Part shown: piece after piece, positions 5,791 through 13,619 of the stretch
How the letters are laid out: each line of letters starts with the position of its first letter
Numbering within the stretch: position 1 is the stretch's first letter
DNA from: an uncultured Bacilli bacterium
GTDB lineage: Bacteria > Bacillota_I > Bacilli_A > RF39 > UBA660
Direction of reading: 5' to 3'
Length of the DNA: 13,628 nucleotides
NCBI GenBank assembly: GCA_947591175.1
Contig: CANQDB010000027.1
Coordinates: forward strand, 1 to 13,628
The notes under the pieces: generated by a model
Seen by the model: only the letters and a program-made list of their open reading frames with translations
Told to the model about the DNA's origin: nothing
Database searches by the model: none
Program-made: the position numbers and the translations under genes

Positions 5791-8433
5791 ATGGAAAAAC
5801 AAGAAGCAACATCACTTAATCGAGGTTTAACTGCTCGCCAAGTAGTAGAAAATCGTAGAAAATATGGAACCAATGCAATACATAGTCAAAAACAAGACAG
5901 TTTCTTTAAAAAGTTATTAGAAACCCTAGGTGATCCCATCATTAAAATATTGTTGGTCGCTTTACTTATCAAAACAATCTTTTTGTTTCAAGATTTCAAT
6001 TGGTTTGAAACCCTCGGTATCGTCATTGCTATTTTTCTTGCATCTTTTATTTCAACTATCTCGGAGTATGGAAGTGAACAAGCCTTTAAACGTTTGCAAG
6101 AGGAATCTAGTAAGATTTCCTGTAAAGTAAAACGTGATGGCAAAATATTTGAAATACCCATCGAGGAGGTTGTTGTCGGAGATTTAGTTCTTCTTCAAGC
6201 AGGAGATAAAGTACCCGCGGATGGAATGTTAGTAGAAGGACGCCTTGCGGTAGATGAATCAAGTTTAAATGGGGAAACCAAAGAAGCCTACAAGGAAGCT
6301 AAGATAAGCCGAGAGTTCGATGAACATAACTCACTATATCGAGGAACTGTCATTTATTCGGATGAAGGTTACATGCAAGTCCTTAAAGTAGGAGATGACA
6401 CTTTCTATGGTAAAATGGCTCAAGAGTTACAAGAAGAAAACCCCGAAAGTCCTTTGAAAAGTCGTTTAAGAGGCCTTGCTCAAGTTATCAGTCGTATCGG
6501 TTACATCGGGGCTTTTTTAGTATCGATTTCTTATCTTTTTTCCGTTCTCGTTATTGATAATCAATTTAATATCAGTAAAATAATGTCTTCAATTACCAAT
6601 TTTCCTTATCTTTTAGGGCATATTCTTTATGCTTTGACTTTGAGTGTCACAATTATCGTAGTCGCCGTTCCCGAAGGACTTCCCATGATGATTACTTTAG
6701 TGCTCTCATCTAATATGAAACGAATGCTTAAAAATAGCGTCTTAGTTCGGAAACTTGTCGGTATTGAAACCGCCGGTAACGTTAATATTCTTTTCACCGA
6801 TAAGACAGGAACACTCACGAAAGGCCAACTCGAAATGGTCGGTTTTGAGCCTTACACTAGCCAAGTCTATCGTAATGAAAAAGAATTAAAGAAAAAAAGT
6901 GCTCTATATGATTTAGTAGCTCTTTCTCTACAAGCCAACAACCAAAGTAGTTACACGAATGATGGCAAAATAGTTGGAAGTAACAGTACGGATCGAGCTT
7001 TACTTAATTTCTTTTCATCAAAAAACACAAAACCATATATCAAACTTTCCCATCAGGCTTTCGATAGTAAATTGAAATATGCTTCGACCATTATAAGCCA
7101 TAATAATGAAACTTGGAATCTAATAAAAGGAAGTCCCGAAATAATTCTTCCACTTTGTACTTCTTATTTTACGGAAAGTGGCATGAAAAGTAATCTCTTT
7201 CGTTACCATCAAGTAATGTCAAATGTTAAACAAAAGACTGCCGAGGGAATCCGTGTTTTAGCAGTAGCCATCAATCAAAATACTAATCCTTCAAAGCTTG
7301 AAAACTTAACCTTTCTAGGTCTTGTCTACATTAAAGATGAAGTTCGCCCCGAAGCAATTACTGGTATGAGTATGGTTCAAAAAGCAGGTATTCAAATAGT
7401 CATGATTACAGGAGATAACAAAGATACAGCGACCGCCATCGGTAGGGAAGTAGGTCTTTTAAATAACAATGACGACTTAATTTTGACAAGTAGCGAACTA
7501 AATCAAAAGACCGACGAAGAAATAATGTCTATTTTGCCGCGTTTAAGAATTGTTGCCCGTAGTCTTCCCCAGGATAAAAGTAGGTTAGTTCGCATCAGTC
7601 AAGCGATGGGTAAAGTCGTCGGTATGACCGGAGACGGAGTAAACGATGCTCCAGCGTTGAAGAAAGCCGATGTCGGTTTTGCGATGGGAAGTGGAACCGA
7701 AGTTGCCAAAGAAGCAAGTGAGATAGTCATTCTGGACGACAACTTTTTATCGATTTCGAAAGCCATTCTCTTTGGCCGAACCATTTTCAAAAGCATCAGG
7801 AAATTTATCATCTTTCAGTTAACTGTCAACCTTTGTGCTATCTTTCTTTCTATCGTCGGACCTTTTATCGGTGTCGAGACACCTGTTACAGTTATTCAAA
7901 TGCTCTGGATTAACATGATTATGGATACTTTGGCAGGAATTGCTTTTGCTTATGAACCACCTCTCAAAGAATATATGGAAGAACTACCTAAAAAGAAAGA
8001 GGAACCTATCTTAAATTCTTATATGTTAGGCGAAATATTCTTTACCGGTATCTATTCTTCACTTCTTTGTATCTTTTTCCTTAAGTCATCTTGGATTCAT
8101 TCCTTATTTCGCTCTGATTTAACTAATAAATATTTGCTAACTGCTTTCTTTGGTTTATTCATTTTTATGGGTATCTTCAACTGCTTCAATGCAAGAACCC
8201 ATCGCTTAAACCTCTTTTCCCATCTTTATGAAAACAAGGCTTTCATGTTCGTCATCTTATTTATTATCGTCGTTCAAGTTTATCTTATCTATTATGGTGG
8301 GGAACTTTTTAGAACATTTGGACTCACTTTAAAAGAATTTGAAATTATGATGCTCTTAGCCTTTACCGTTGTTCCAGTCGACTATTTGCGTAAGATATAT
8401 CTAAGAAGTAAAGGCGAAAAGGGAGGAGTTTAA
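5791..8433 (+). CDS. PMCA/PacL-type calcium-translocating P-type ATPase
   Basis: This is a complete 880-residue P2-type pump, the usual length for bacterial Ca2+-ATPases. Order: cation-ATPase N-terminal segment (about 6-45); M1-M2 (48-92); actuator domain with SLNGE (158-162) where TGE is usual; M3-M4 (235-305) with PEGL at 294-297; DKTGTLT with phosphorylated Asp337; KGSPE (446-450); TGDN (540-543); DKSR (595-598); TGDGVND (613-619); M5-M10 (about 670-868). Ion-site residues visible are Glu295 in M4, Asn680 in M5 (FQLTVN), and Asn708 and Asp712 in M6 (WINMIMDT). This set matches PMCA-type pumps with one calcium site per cycle, because M5 lacks the Glu that forms site I in SERCA. It should export Ca2+ from the cytoplasm, with proton counter-transport as in the family. 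It has its own promoter and terminator, with no regulator beside it. Confidence 0.95.
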   Translation: MEKQEATSLNRGLTARQVVENRRKYGTNAIHSQKQDSFFKKLLETLGDPIIKILLVALLIKTIFLFQDFNWFETLGIVIAIFLASFISTISEYGSEQAFKRLQEESSKISCKVKRDGKIFEIPIEEVVVGDLVLLQAGDKVPADGMLVEGRLAVDESSLNGETKEAYKEAKISREFDEHNSLYRGTVIYSDEGYMQVLKVGDDTFYGKMAQELQEENPESPLKSRLRGLAQVISRIGYIGAFLVSISYLFSVLVIDNQFNISKIMSSITNFPYLLGHILYALTLSVTIIVVAVPEGLPMMITLVLSSNMKRMLKNSVLVRKLVGIETAGNVNILFTDKTGTLTKGQLEMVGFEPYTSQVYRNEKELKKKSALYDLVALSLQANNQSSYTNDGKIVGSNSTDRALLNFFSSKNTKPYIKLSHQAFDSKLKYASTIISHNNETWNLIKGSPEIILPLCTSYFTESGMKSNLFRYHQVMSNVKQKTAEGIRVLAVAINQNTNPSKLENLTFLGLVYIKDEVRPEAITGMSMVQKAGIQIVMITGDNKDTATAIGREVGLLNNNDDLILTSSELNQKTDEEIMSILPRLRIVARSLPQDKSRLVRISQAMGKVVGMTGDGVNDAPALKKADVGFAMGSGTEVAKEASEIVILDDNFLSISKAILFGRTIFKSIRKFIIFQLTVNLCAIFLSIVGPFIGVETPVTVIQMLWINMIMDTLAGIAFAYEPPLKEYMEELPKKKEEPILNSYMLGEIFFTGIYSSLLCIFFLKSSWIHSLFRSDLTNKYLLTAFFGLFIFMGIFNCFNARTHRLNLFSHLYENKAFMFVILFIIVVQVYLIYYGGELFRTFGLTLKEFEIMMLLAFTVVPVDYLRKIYLRSKGEKGGV

Positions 8434-8452
8434 AAAAAGTTAAAATTTCATA

Positions 8453-8488
8453 CTTCGCCAATTTTACCTATCTTTGGCTTCGCCAATT
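8453..8488 (+). repeat. Two copies of an 11-bp direct repeat
   Basis: CTTCGCCAATT occurs at 8453-8463 and 8478-8488. TTGGC at 8474-8478 can pair with GCCAA of either copy, giving two alternative small hairpins. The role is unknown; it lies between the calcium ATPase stop codon and the strong terminator. Confidence 0.6.
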
Positions 8489-8500
8489 CTTAATTTTCAC

Positions 8501-8530
8501 TAGGGGAATTTTAAAAATTCCCCTAATTTT
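8501..8530 (+). terminator. Palindromic terminator after the calcium ATPase
   Basis: TAGGGGAATTTT (8501-8512) and AAAATTCCCCTA (8514-8525) form a perfect 12-bp inverted repeat around one A. Only a short T tract follows (8527-8530), so it is a very stable hairpin with a weak tail. Confidence 0.7.
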
Positions 8531-8556
8531 ATGTCCCAATTCTTAAAAAGTGCGAT

Positions 8557-8585
8557 TTGCAATTTTTTTGATAATTCGTTACAAT
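8557..8585 (+). promoter_or_regulatory. Promoter of the helicase/membrane protein/ABC-F unit
   Basis: TTGCAA (8557-8562), a 17-bp spacer, and TACAAT (8580-8585), with a start expected near 8592. It settles the helicase start: an upstream in-frame GTG at 8550 would precede the promoter and would not be in the transcript. Confidence 0.75.
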
Positions 8586-8604
8586 GTTTTTTACTGTCCT
8601 AAGA

Positions 8605-8611
8605 AAGGAAG
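8605..8611 (+). promoter_or_regulatory. Ribosome site deciding the helicase start
   Basis: AAGGAAG-like purine run at 8605-8611, 4 nt before the ATG at 8616. It supports this start over the in-frame GTG at 8550. Confidence 0.65.
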
Positions 8612-8615
8612 CGGA

Positions 8616-10901
8616 ATGAATTTTATTTCCCTTAAAACATTTTTACAAACACCTAAGATAAACTTTCAGAGTAGTCAAGTAACGATAGTAGTCGATATTT
8701 CCAAGGAGGATTTCTTAAAAAACATCGTCTACCTTTATCACCATTTGCTTTATCCACTAAAAAATAAAAATATCAAAGTAACTATTCAAAATGATCCTTT
8801 TACTTATTCCAACATGTCGATTGCTCCCGAACTAATTCATACCAACAAAGAAGCCGTCAAGATGCATCTCTATTTAGAAGCCTGGTATCGTCTTCTAAAA
8901 GCCAAGGAGCAACCTTTTTCTGAGCATAAGAAATACCTTATCGAATCTTTAAATAAAGATCAACAAAAGGCAATTAGATCTTTGAAAGGTCCAGTTTTAT
9001 TACTAGCTCCAGCCGGAAGTGGTAAAACCAAGACCTTAATAAACCGCGTTCTGGCACTCTTAAACCAAGGAATCGATGAAAAGGAGATTTTAGTCCTTAC
9101 CTATAACAAAAAAGCCGAACAAGAATTAAAAGAACGCTTACCACAAAATATCCAAGTAGATGTTCGCACTTTTCATTCTTTCGGTAACCAAATTTTAAAA
9201 CAGTACACCGACTTTGAATTTTATAGTGAAGACCCATGTGAATTTGAAAATATTCTTCTAGAACGAGTCATCAGTAAGCAAGGGCACCTTATCTATGGCA
9301 AAGAAAAAGACCCTTTCAAAAGTTATCGTGAAAAACTTGCTGAAGTAAAAAATAAACTCTTGGATAGGACCCAAATGATTTATTATAAAGATCACCAAAA
9401 ACTAGATTTTTATCCTATTTTCAAAGCTTATCTCAAAGAGTTGCAAGAAGAAAAACTTTACGATTACGACGATATGCTGTATCTTGCAGTACTCTTACTC
9501 TTGAAAGAAAAAGAAGTTAGAAAAAATATTCAAAATCATTATCGTTATCTTTTAGTCGATGAATTTCAAGACCTGAACCCTCTACAATTAGAACTATTGG
9601 AAATCATTTCTCTTCCTCAAAACAATCTCTTTGTAGTAGGGGATGATGACCAGATGATTTACTCCTTTAGGGGAGCGAGTGTCAAGCCACTTTTAAGTTT
9701 TCAAAAAAACTATCCGACAGCAAAAATATTAAAACTTTCTACCAACTATCGTTCATCTAAAAGAATGGTTTATCATGCCTCTAATTTTATCAATCATAAC
9801 ATCGAGCGCTTTCCTAAAGACATCAAAGCAAGCGTACCGTCTCTCGGAAAAGTAGAAGTAAAAATTGCAAACAACCTTTTAGAAGAAGCAAGACAAGTTT
9901 CAATCTGGATTGAAAATATTCCCAACGAACCGATTACGATTCTTTATCGTTACCAAGCCTATGGCAATTTCTTGAAAATGTTTTTTGGTCTTGCTAAAAG
10001 TGATACCTATTTTACAAAACTTGACCTCTTTATCGACTTTTTTACGAGTGAATACAATATTTCCAAAGCCCACAAGATTACAAATCTCTTGCATCTATCC
10101 TGGTCAACAAAACTTACTTCTTGGGATACCTTCTTTGCAACTTTTGAAACAACATCCTTTAAGAAGATTTACACTTCTTTACAAAAGAAAGACTTGCCAT
10201 TTCGCCGCTTTTGTCTTCTTTTACAGGTTCCAATTTCTTTCTTTTTGATGGATTCTGAAATCGATGAGAAAGAACTCTTGTCTTTTATGGAACCCTATAT
10301 CACATCTCTTGGCGGAGTTAAAGCCTTTTACCAGGAACGAAAAAAAACACCACAAGAAAGACCCTATTTAACATTCGCCACGATTCATAAAACCAAAGGT
10401 AACGAATTTAAAAATGTCGTCTATTTTCATATGGCACCACCTAATACTAAAGAAATACTCGAAGAAGAAAGAAGAATCAGTTATGTTGCCTTGACTAGAG
10501 CCAAAGAGAGCCTTTTAATTACGACTGATTCAAAATCTTATAGTTCTTACGTTAGAGAGTATTTAGAAAACAAAAAATACCAAGATTTTACGAAAAACAC
10601 TTTACAAGAACTCTACAATACTAGACAACTTGATTTACAAACAACAAAGAATAGGCTTTTATTGTTAACCAAGGATCATCAAACAATCGAAAAAAACATA
10701 ACTTACAATGTTAGAGAATCGGTAAACACTTATTATCATCGTCAAACAAAAGATTTAGAAAAACTTGAAGAAGAGATAAAAATTGAAGAAGAAAACATCT
10801 TTGAAATAGGTGAAGAAGTTTGGGCTAGAAGTTTGAAACCAGTTCCAAAGTATGCTATAATGAGAAGCGACAAAGGAAGTGGTACCGATGAAGAAAAATA
10901 A
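8616..10901 (+). CDS. UvrD/PcrA-like superfamily I DNA helicase with extra N-terminal domain
   Basis: 761 residues from the ATG at 8616. An ATP-driven 3'-5' DNA translocase is expected from the family. Motifs in order: Q motif LNKDQQKAI (112-120); Walker A APAGSGKT (131-138); TFHSF (185-189); Walker B DEFQD (315-319); GDDDQ with Arg352 nearby (342-352); NYRSS (377-381); TIHKTKGNEF (589-598), where KGLEF is usual; VALTRAK (624-630). All catalytic residues are present. Two features differ from PcrA. About 110 residues precede the Q motif, with no recognised domain, and the stretch between NYRSS and the KGNEF motif, which holds subdomain 2B, is only about 210 residues and seems shorter than in PcrA. 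The tail (705-761) has a charged, possibly coiled-coil run, then GEEVWARSLKP. It is the first gene of a likely three-gene operon. Repair or replication-conflict roles are possible. Confidence 0.9.
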   Translation: MNFISLKTFLQTPKINFQSSQVTIVVDISKEDFLKNIVYLYHHLLYPLKNKNIKVTIQNDPFTYSNMSIAPELIHTNKEAVKMHLYLEAWYRLLKAKEQPFSEHKKYLIESLNKDQQKAIRSLKGPVLLLAPAGSGKTKTLINRVLALLNQGIDEKEILVLTYNKKAEQELKERLPQNIQVDVRTFHSFGNQILKQYTDFEFYSEDPCEFENILLERVISKQGHLIYGKEKDPFKSYREKLAEVKNKLLDRTQMIYYKDHQKLDFYPIFKAYLKELQEEKLYDYDDMLYLAVLLLLKEKEVRKNIQNHYRYLLVDEFQDLNPLQLELLEIISLPQNNLFVVGDDDQMIYSFRGASVKPLLSFQKNYPTAKILKLSTNYRSSKRMVYHASNFINHNIERFPKDIKASVPSLGKVEVKIANNLLEEARQVSIWIENIPNEPITILYRYQAYGNFLKMFFGLAKSDTYFTKLDLFIDFFTSEYNISKAHKITNLLHLSWSTKLTSWDTFFATFETTSFKKIYTSLQKKDLPFRRFCLLLQVPISFFLMDSEIDEKELLSFMEPYITSLGGVKAFYQERKKTPQERPYLTFATIHKTKGNEFKNVVYFHMAPPNTKEILEEERRISYVALTRAKESLLITTDSKSYSSYVREYLENKKYQDFTKNTLQELYNTRQLDLQTTKNRLLLLTKDHQTIEKNITYNVRESVNTYYHRQTKDLEKLEEEIKIEEENIFEIGEEVWARSLKPVPKYAIMRSDKGSGTDEEK
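10873..10879 (+). promoter_or_regulatory. Ribosome site inside the helicase gene for the next gene
   Basis: AAGGAAG at 10873-10879 is 8 nt before the ATG at 10888. A GTG at 10879 in the same frame would overlap this site and cannot use it, so the ATG is the start. Confidence 0.75.
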
Positions 10902-11640
10902 TTTAATTTCATTTATCGTTTTAATAGTAGGTCTTATTTCACTTACAGTAGGAGTGACCTTATCATTTCAAAGTTCTAACCAAACAAATCCTGTTGATAA
11001 AGAAACTTTGAAAGATCCAGTAGAAACTCCTATTACTGAGTCGACTCCAAGTGAGGATAATTCCCAAGTAGAACCTACACCAAATGAACCTGTAGAAGAC
11101 CATCCAGCAGTAGGTGAACAAAATGAACCAGCACTAGAACCCGCAACTAATTTTCAAAATGAAGCCGAAGTTATTTCGTACTTTTCAAACCAAGAAGACT
11201 ATCTAAAAACAGCCCAAGTAAATCAAGAGAATCCAACTATAAGAGAACGTATCAAGAATGGTTTTGTCACAGTTGTTGACTTCTTATTTTACGATAAAGA
11301 AATAGGTGGCTACACTTTTAACCAACTAACTAATAGTGCTAAACTTCAAGTTATAAAAATCGCTTTAAGTATCGATCACAAAATCGATGAGTACTTTCCT
11401 AATTACAAAGATTCCATCAAAAAAGGTTACGAATCAGTTAAAGAAAAGCTAGCCGAGCTTTACTTAAAGACGACCTCATCACTTTGTGAAACAGTAGGTG
11501 AAGATACCTGTAATCAAGCCAAAGAAGATTTTGAAACTATGAAAGAAAGTTTTGGTTTTACCTTTGATTTACTAAAAGACCTAGGAAGTGACTTAGCTGG
11601 CACTGTCAAAGATTGGTACGAATCTTTCCGTGACAAATAA
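10888..11640 (+). CDS. Membrane-anchored extracytoplasmic protein, unknown function
   Basis: 250 residues from the ATG at 10888. Residues 1-4 (MKKN) and a single hydrophobic helix (about 6-27) form an uncleaved signal anchor or signal peptide; there is no lipobox. Residues 30-88 are a Pro/Glu/Thr/Asn-rich spacer, as in proteins that hold a domain away from the membrane or within the cell wall. Residues 90-250 are a charged, mostly helical domain with conserved-looking FLFYDKEIGGYTFNQL (132-147), followed by helices rich in Lys/Asp/Glu. It has two cysteines, Cys200 and Cys208, spaced LCETVGEDTC, which could form a disulphide outside the cell. I do not recognise the family. Its first 14 nt overlap the helicase end in another frame, and the ABC-F gene starts 20 nt after it, so translation is probably coupled to the helicase. 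A shared role is not shown. Confidence 0.82.
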   Translation: MKKNNLISFIVLIVGLISLTVGVTLSFQSSNQTNPVDKETLKDPVETPITESTPSEDNSQVEPTPNEPVEDHPAVGEQNEPALEPATNFQNEAEVISYFSNQEDYLKTAQVNQENPTIRERIKNGFVTVVDFLFYDKEIGGYTFNQLTNSAKLQVIKIALSIDHKIDEYFPNYKDSIKKGYESVKEKLAELYLKTTSSLCETVGEDTCNQAKEDFETMKESFGFTFDLLKDLGSDLAGTVKDWYESFRDK

Positions 11641-11660
11641 AAAGTAAAGGAGGAATTCCC

Positions 11661-13241
11661 ATGATTCAAGCAAACCATGTAACTTTACGCTTTGGTAAAC
11701 GAACTCTTTTTGAAGATGTTAACATCAAATTTACCAAAGGCAATTGCTATGGCATAATTGGTGCCAATGGAGCAGGGAAGTCGACTTTTTTAAAAGTCCT
11801 TTCCAAAGAATTAGACACCTCTAGTGGCGAAGTTATCTTATCACCCAACGAACGAGTTGCTGTCCTAAAGCAAGATCACTATGCTTACGATGACTATAGT
11901 GTCATGGATACTGTTTTAATGGGAAATGCTCCTCTATATGAAGTTCGTAAAGAAAAAGATGAACTCTATACCCATACGGAATTTAGTGAAAGCGATGGTA
12001 TGCGTTTAGGTGAACTAGAGGCAACATTCGCCGAACTTGGTGGTTGGGAAGCCGAAAGTGATGCGGCAACCCTTTTAAATAATTTAGGAATCGACGAAGC
12101 CTTTCACTATGCCTTTATGAAAGAGTTAGCACCCAAATTGAAAGTTAAAGTGCTATTAGCCCAAGCCTTATTTGGAAACCCTGATATCCTTCTTTTAGAT
12201 GAACCGACGAACGGTCTCGATTTAGCAGCTACCAAATGGTTAGAGGACTTCCTCATTAACTTTGAAAACTGTGTAATTGTCGTCTCTCACGACCGGTATT
12301 TCTTAAATAGAGTTTGTACTCATATCGTCGACTTGGATTACAAAAAGATGAAACTCTATGTTGGTAACTATGACTTTTGGTATGAATCTAGTCAACTCGC
12401 TTTAAAACAGGCGAAAGAAACCAATAAAAAGAAAGAAGAAAAAATAAAAGAACTCCAAGAATTCATTGCTCGCTTTAGTGCTAATGCTTCGAAAAGTAAA
12501 CAGGCCACATCCCGCAAGAAAATGTTAGAAAAAATCGAACTTGAAACGATCGAACCAAGTTCGAGAAAATATCCATTTATTGATTTTAAAGTCGAACGTC
12601 CTTCGGGTAAAGAAGTGTTAACTGTCGAAAAGTTATCAAAAGAAGTCGATGGCCGCAAGGTTTTAAACAATGTTTCTTTTCAAATGTTAAAAGGAGATAA
12701 AATTGCGCTTGTAGGACCTGACGATGTAGCCAAGACTACGTTATTTAAACTCTTAGTTGAAGAACTTTCACCCGATAGTGGAACTATCACGTTTGGAACG
12801 ACAATTCAAAAATCATACTTTCCACAAGATAATAGTGAGTATTTTGACTCGGATTTAACTTTAATCGATTGGATGCAAAAGTGGTATAACGTTAATGATG
12901 ATACTATTTTACGAGGCTTCTTAGGCCGTATGCTTTTTTCAGGTGACGAAGTATTTAAAAAAGTTAACGTCTTATCCGGTGGAGAAAAGGCAAGAGCTAT
13001 GCTTTCTAAATGTATGGCGGCATCTCCCAACTTCTTAATTTTAGATGATCCAACTGCGCACCTTGATTTGGAAAGTATCACCGCTTTAAATAATGGCCTT
13101 ATCAAATACGATGGTAACCTTATCTTTTCTTCCCACGACCATCAATTAGTTCAAACGGTGGCCAATCGTATAATCGAAATCACCGAAGACGGTATCATCG
13201 ATAGACGAATGAGCTATGATGACTACTTGGAAACTAAGTAA
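11661..13241 (+). CDS. ykpA: YbiT/YkpA-type ABC-F ATPase (ribosome-associated family)
   Basis: 526 residues: two ABC ATPase domains joined by an ABC-F linker (about 245-300, including RFSANASKSKQATSR), with no membrane segment. This is a cytoplasmic protein of the family that acts on the ribosome E site. The sequence closely follows YbiT/YkpA from memory, so it is unlikely to be a drug-resistance type. NBD1 has intact Walker A GANGAGKS (34-41), Walker B with Asp180-Glu181, and switch His210; its signature is LAPKLK (156-161), not LSGGEK, and it has NGLD where NHLD is usual. NBD2 has a perfect signature LSGGEK (438-443) and His492. Its Walker A is GPDDVAKT (352-359), with the usual glycines lost but Lys358 kept, and its Walker B is LDDPTAHLD, with Asp463 in place of the catalytic Glu. 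One composite ATP site thus looks active and the other degenerate. AAAGGAGG lies 7 nt before the ATG. It is the last gene of the unit. Confidence 0.93.
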   Translation: MIQANHVTLRFGKRTLFEDVNIKFTKGNCYGIIGANGAGKSTFLKVLSKELDTSSGEVILSPNERVAVLKQDHYAYDDYSVMDTVLMGNAPLYEVRKEKDELYTHTEFSESDGMRLGELEATFAELGGWEAESDAATLLNNLGIDEAFHYAFMKELAPKLKVKVLLAQALFGNPDILLLDEPTNGLDLAATKWLEDFLINFENCVIVVSHDRYFLNRVCTHIVDLDYKKMKLYVGNYDFWYESSQLALKQAKETNKKKEEKIKELQEFIARFSANASKSKQATSRKKMLEKIELETIEPSSRKYPFIDFKVERPSGKEVLTVEKLSKEVDGRKVLNNVSFQMLKGDKIALVGPDDVAKTTLFKLLVEELSPDSGTITFGTTIQKSYFPQDNSEYFDSDLTLIDWMQKWYNVNDDTILRGFLGRMLFSGDEVFKKVNVLSGGEKARAMLSKCMAASPNFLILDDPTAHLDLESITALNNGLIKYDGNLIFSSHDHQLVQTVANRIIEITEDGIIDRRMSYDDYLETK

Positions 13242-13249
13242 TTCAATAT

Positions 13250-13284
13250 AAACACGCTTGTCAATTTGATAAGTGTTTTTTTTT
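13250..13284 (+). terminator. Rho-independent terminator of the helicase/ABC-F unit
   Basis: AAACAC (13250-13255), a two-base bulge, and TTGTC (13258-13262) pair with GATAAGTGTTT (13268-13278). The loop is 5 nt and the tail has nine Ts (13276-13284). Confidence 0.88.
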
Positions 13285-13354
13285 ATACATTTACACATTA
13301 ATTTATCCTACTTTTTGCCAAATAAATTAGCAACCAATTTTTATATTGAGAAAG

Positions 13355-13463
13355 TCTATTGCTAGTAGGCAAAAGATATTCGCCATGCTTGAAAGACAAG
13401 CAATATAAGAATTTGCTTGGCAAGATTTTAAAGAATATCATTTGGGTTCATGCTAGCAATAGA
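13355..13463. repeat. Nested inverted repeats, possible structured RNA
   Basis: TCTATTGCTAG (13355-13365) pairs perfectly with CTAGCAATAGA (13453-13463). Inside it GATATTC (13375-13381) pairs with GAATATC (13433-13439). Inside that, CAAGCA (13397-13402) can pair with TGCTTG (13386-13391), or CAAGCAA (13397-13403) with TTGCTTG (13413-13419), two mutually exclusive helices. No promoter with a good spacer is visible just upstream. A small mobile element with terminal inverted repeats is an alternative. Confidence 0.5.
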
Positions 13464-13483
13464 GGAATTGGAATAAAATTTTG

Positions 13484-13518
13484 GACAATTAATTCGCTAA
13501 AACCTTGTCAAATTAGCG
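13484..13518 (+). other. Crossed complementarities, pseudoknot-like
   Basis: GACAA (13484-13488) complements TTGTC (13505-13509), and CGCTAA (13495-13500) complements TTAGCG (13513-13518). The segments interleave as in an H-type pseudoknot, but the last connecting loop is only 3 nt, so the two helices may instead be alternatives. Confidence 0.3.
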
Positions 13519-13581
13519 TGTAAATCTATATTTTCTTTTTTTTAAAAATGCTGTTAATCATTAGTTAAAATGTATACGATT

Positions 13582-13587
13582 TATAAT
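13582..13587 (+). promoter_or_regulatory. Possible -10 box of a gene beyond the window
   Basis: A perfect TATAAT, but the hexamers 16 to 18 bp upstream do not resemble TTGACA. If used, transcription would start near 13594, at the base of the hairpin at 13595-13619. Confidence 0.4.
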
Positions 13588-13594
13588 ATAGGTA

Positions 13595-13619
13595 ACAAAC
13601 AAAGGTGAACTTTGTTTGT
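13595..13619 (+). repeat. 10-bp perfect hairpin near the right edge
   Basis: ACAAACAAAG (13595-13604), loop GTGAA, CTTTGTTTGT (13610-13619). No T tract follows, so it is not a plus-strand terminator. It would lie at the very 5' end of any transcript made from the TATAAT at 13582. Confidence 0.6.

Noticed and set aside
8501..8525. Operator palindrome instead of terminator
   Set aside because: It lies directly after a stop codon with a T tract and before an independent promoter; an operator role is not excluded but has less support.
8550..8615. Upstream in-frame GTG giving a longer helicase
   Set aside because: A well-spaced promoter (8557-8585) lies inside this extension and a ribosome site precedes the ATG at 8616.
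10879..10887. GTG start adding three residues to the membrane protein
   Set aside because: It overlaps the ribosome site; the ATG at 10888 has the right 8-nt spacing.
12806..13105. 99-codon minus-strand open frame inside the ABC-F gene
   Set aside because: It is fully antisense to a strongly conserved coding region with no ribosome site evident.
11661..13241. Antibiotic-resistance ABC-F
   Set aside because: Linker and flanking motifs follow YbiT/YkpA, a housekeeping branch, and there is no leader attenuator typical of resistance genes upstream.
13298..13441. 47-residue minus-strand open frame in the right intergenic region
   Set aside because: There is no ribosome site, its ATG lies in the inner inverted repeat, and the peptide resembles nothing I know.
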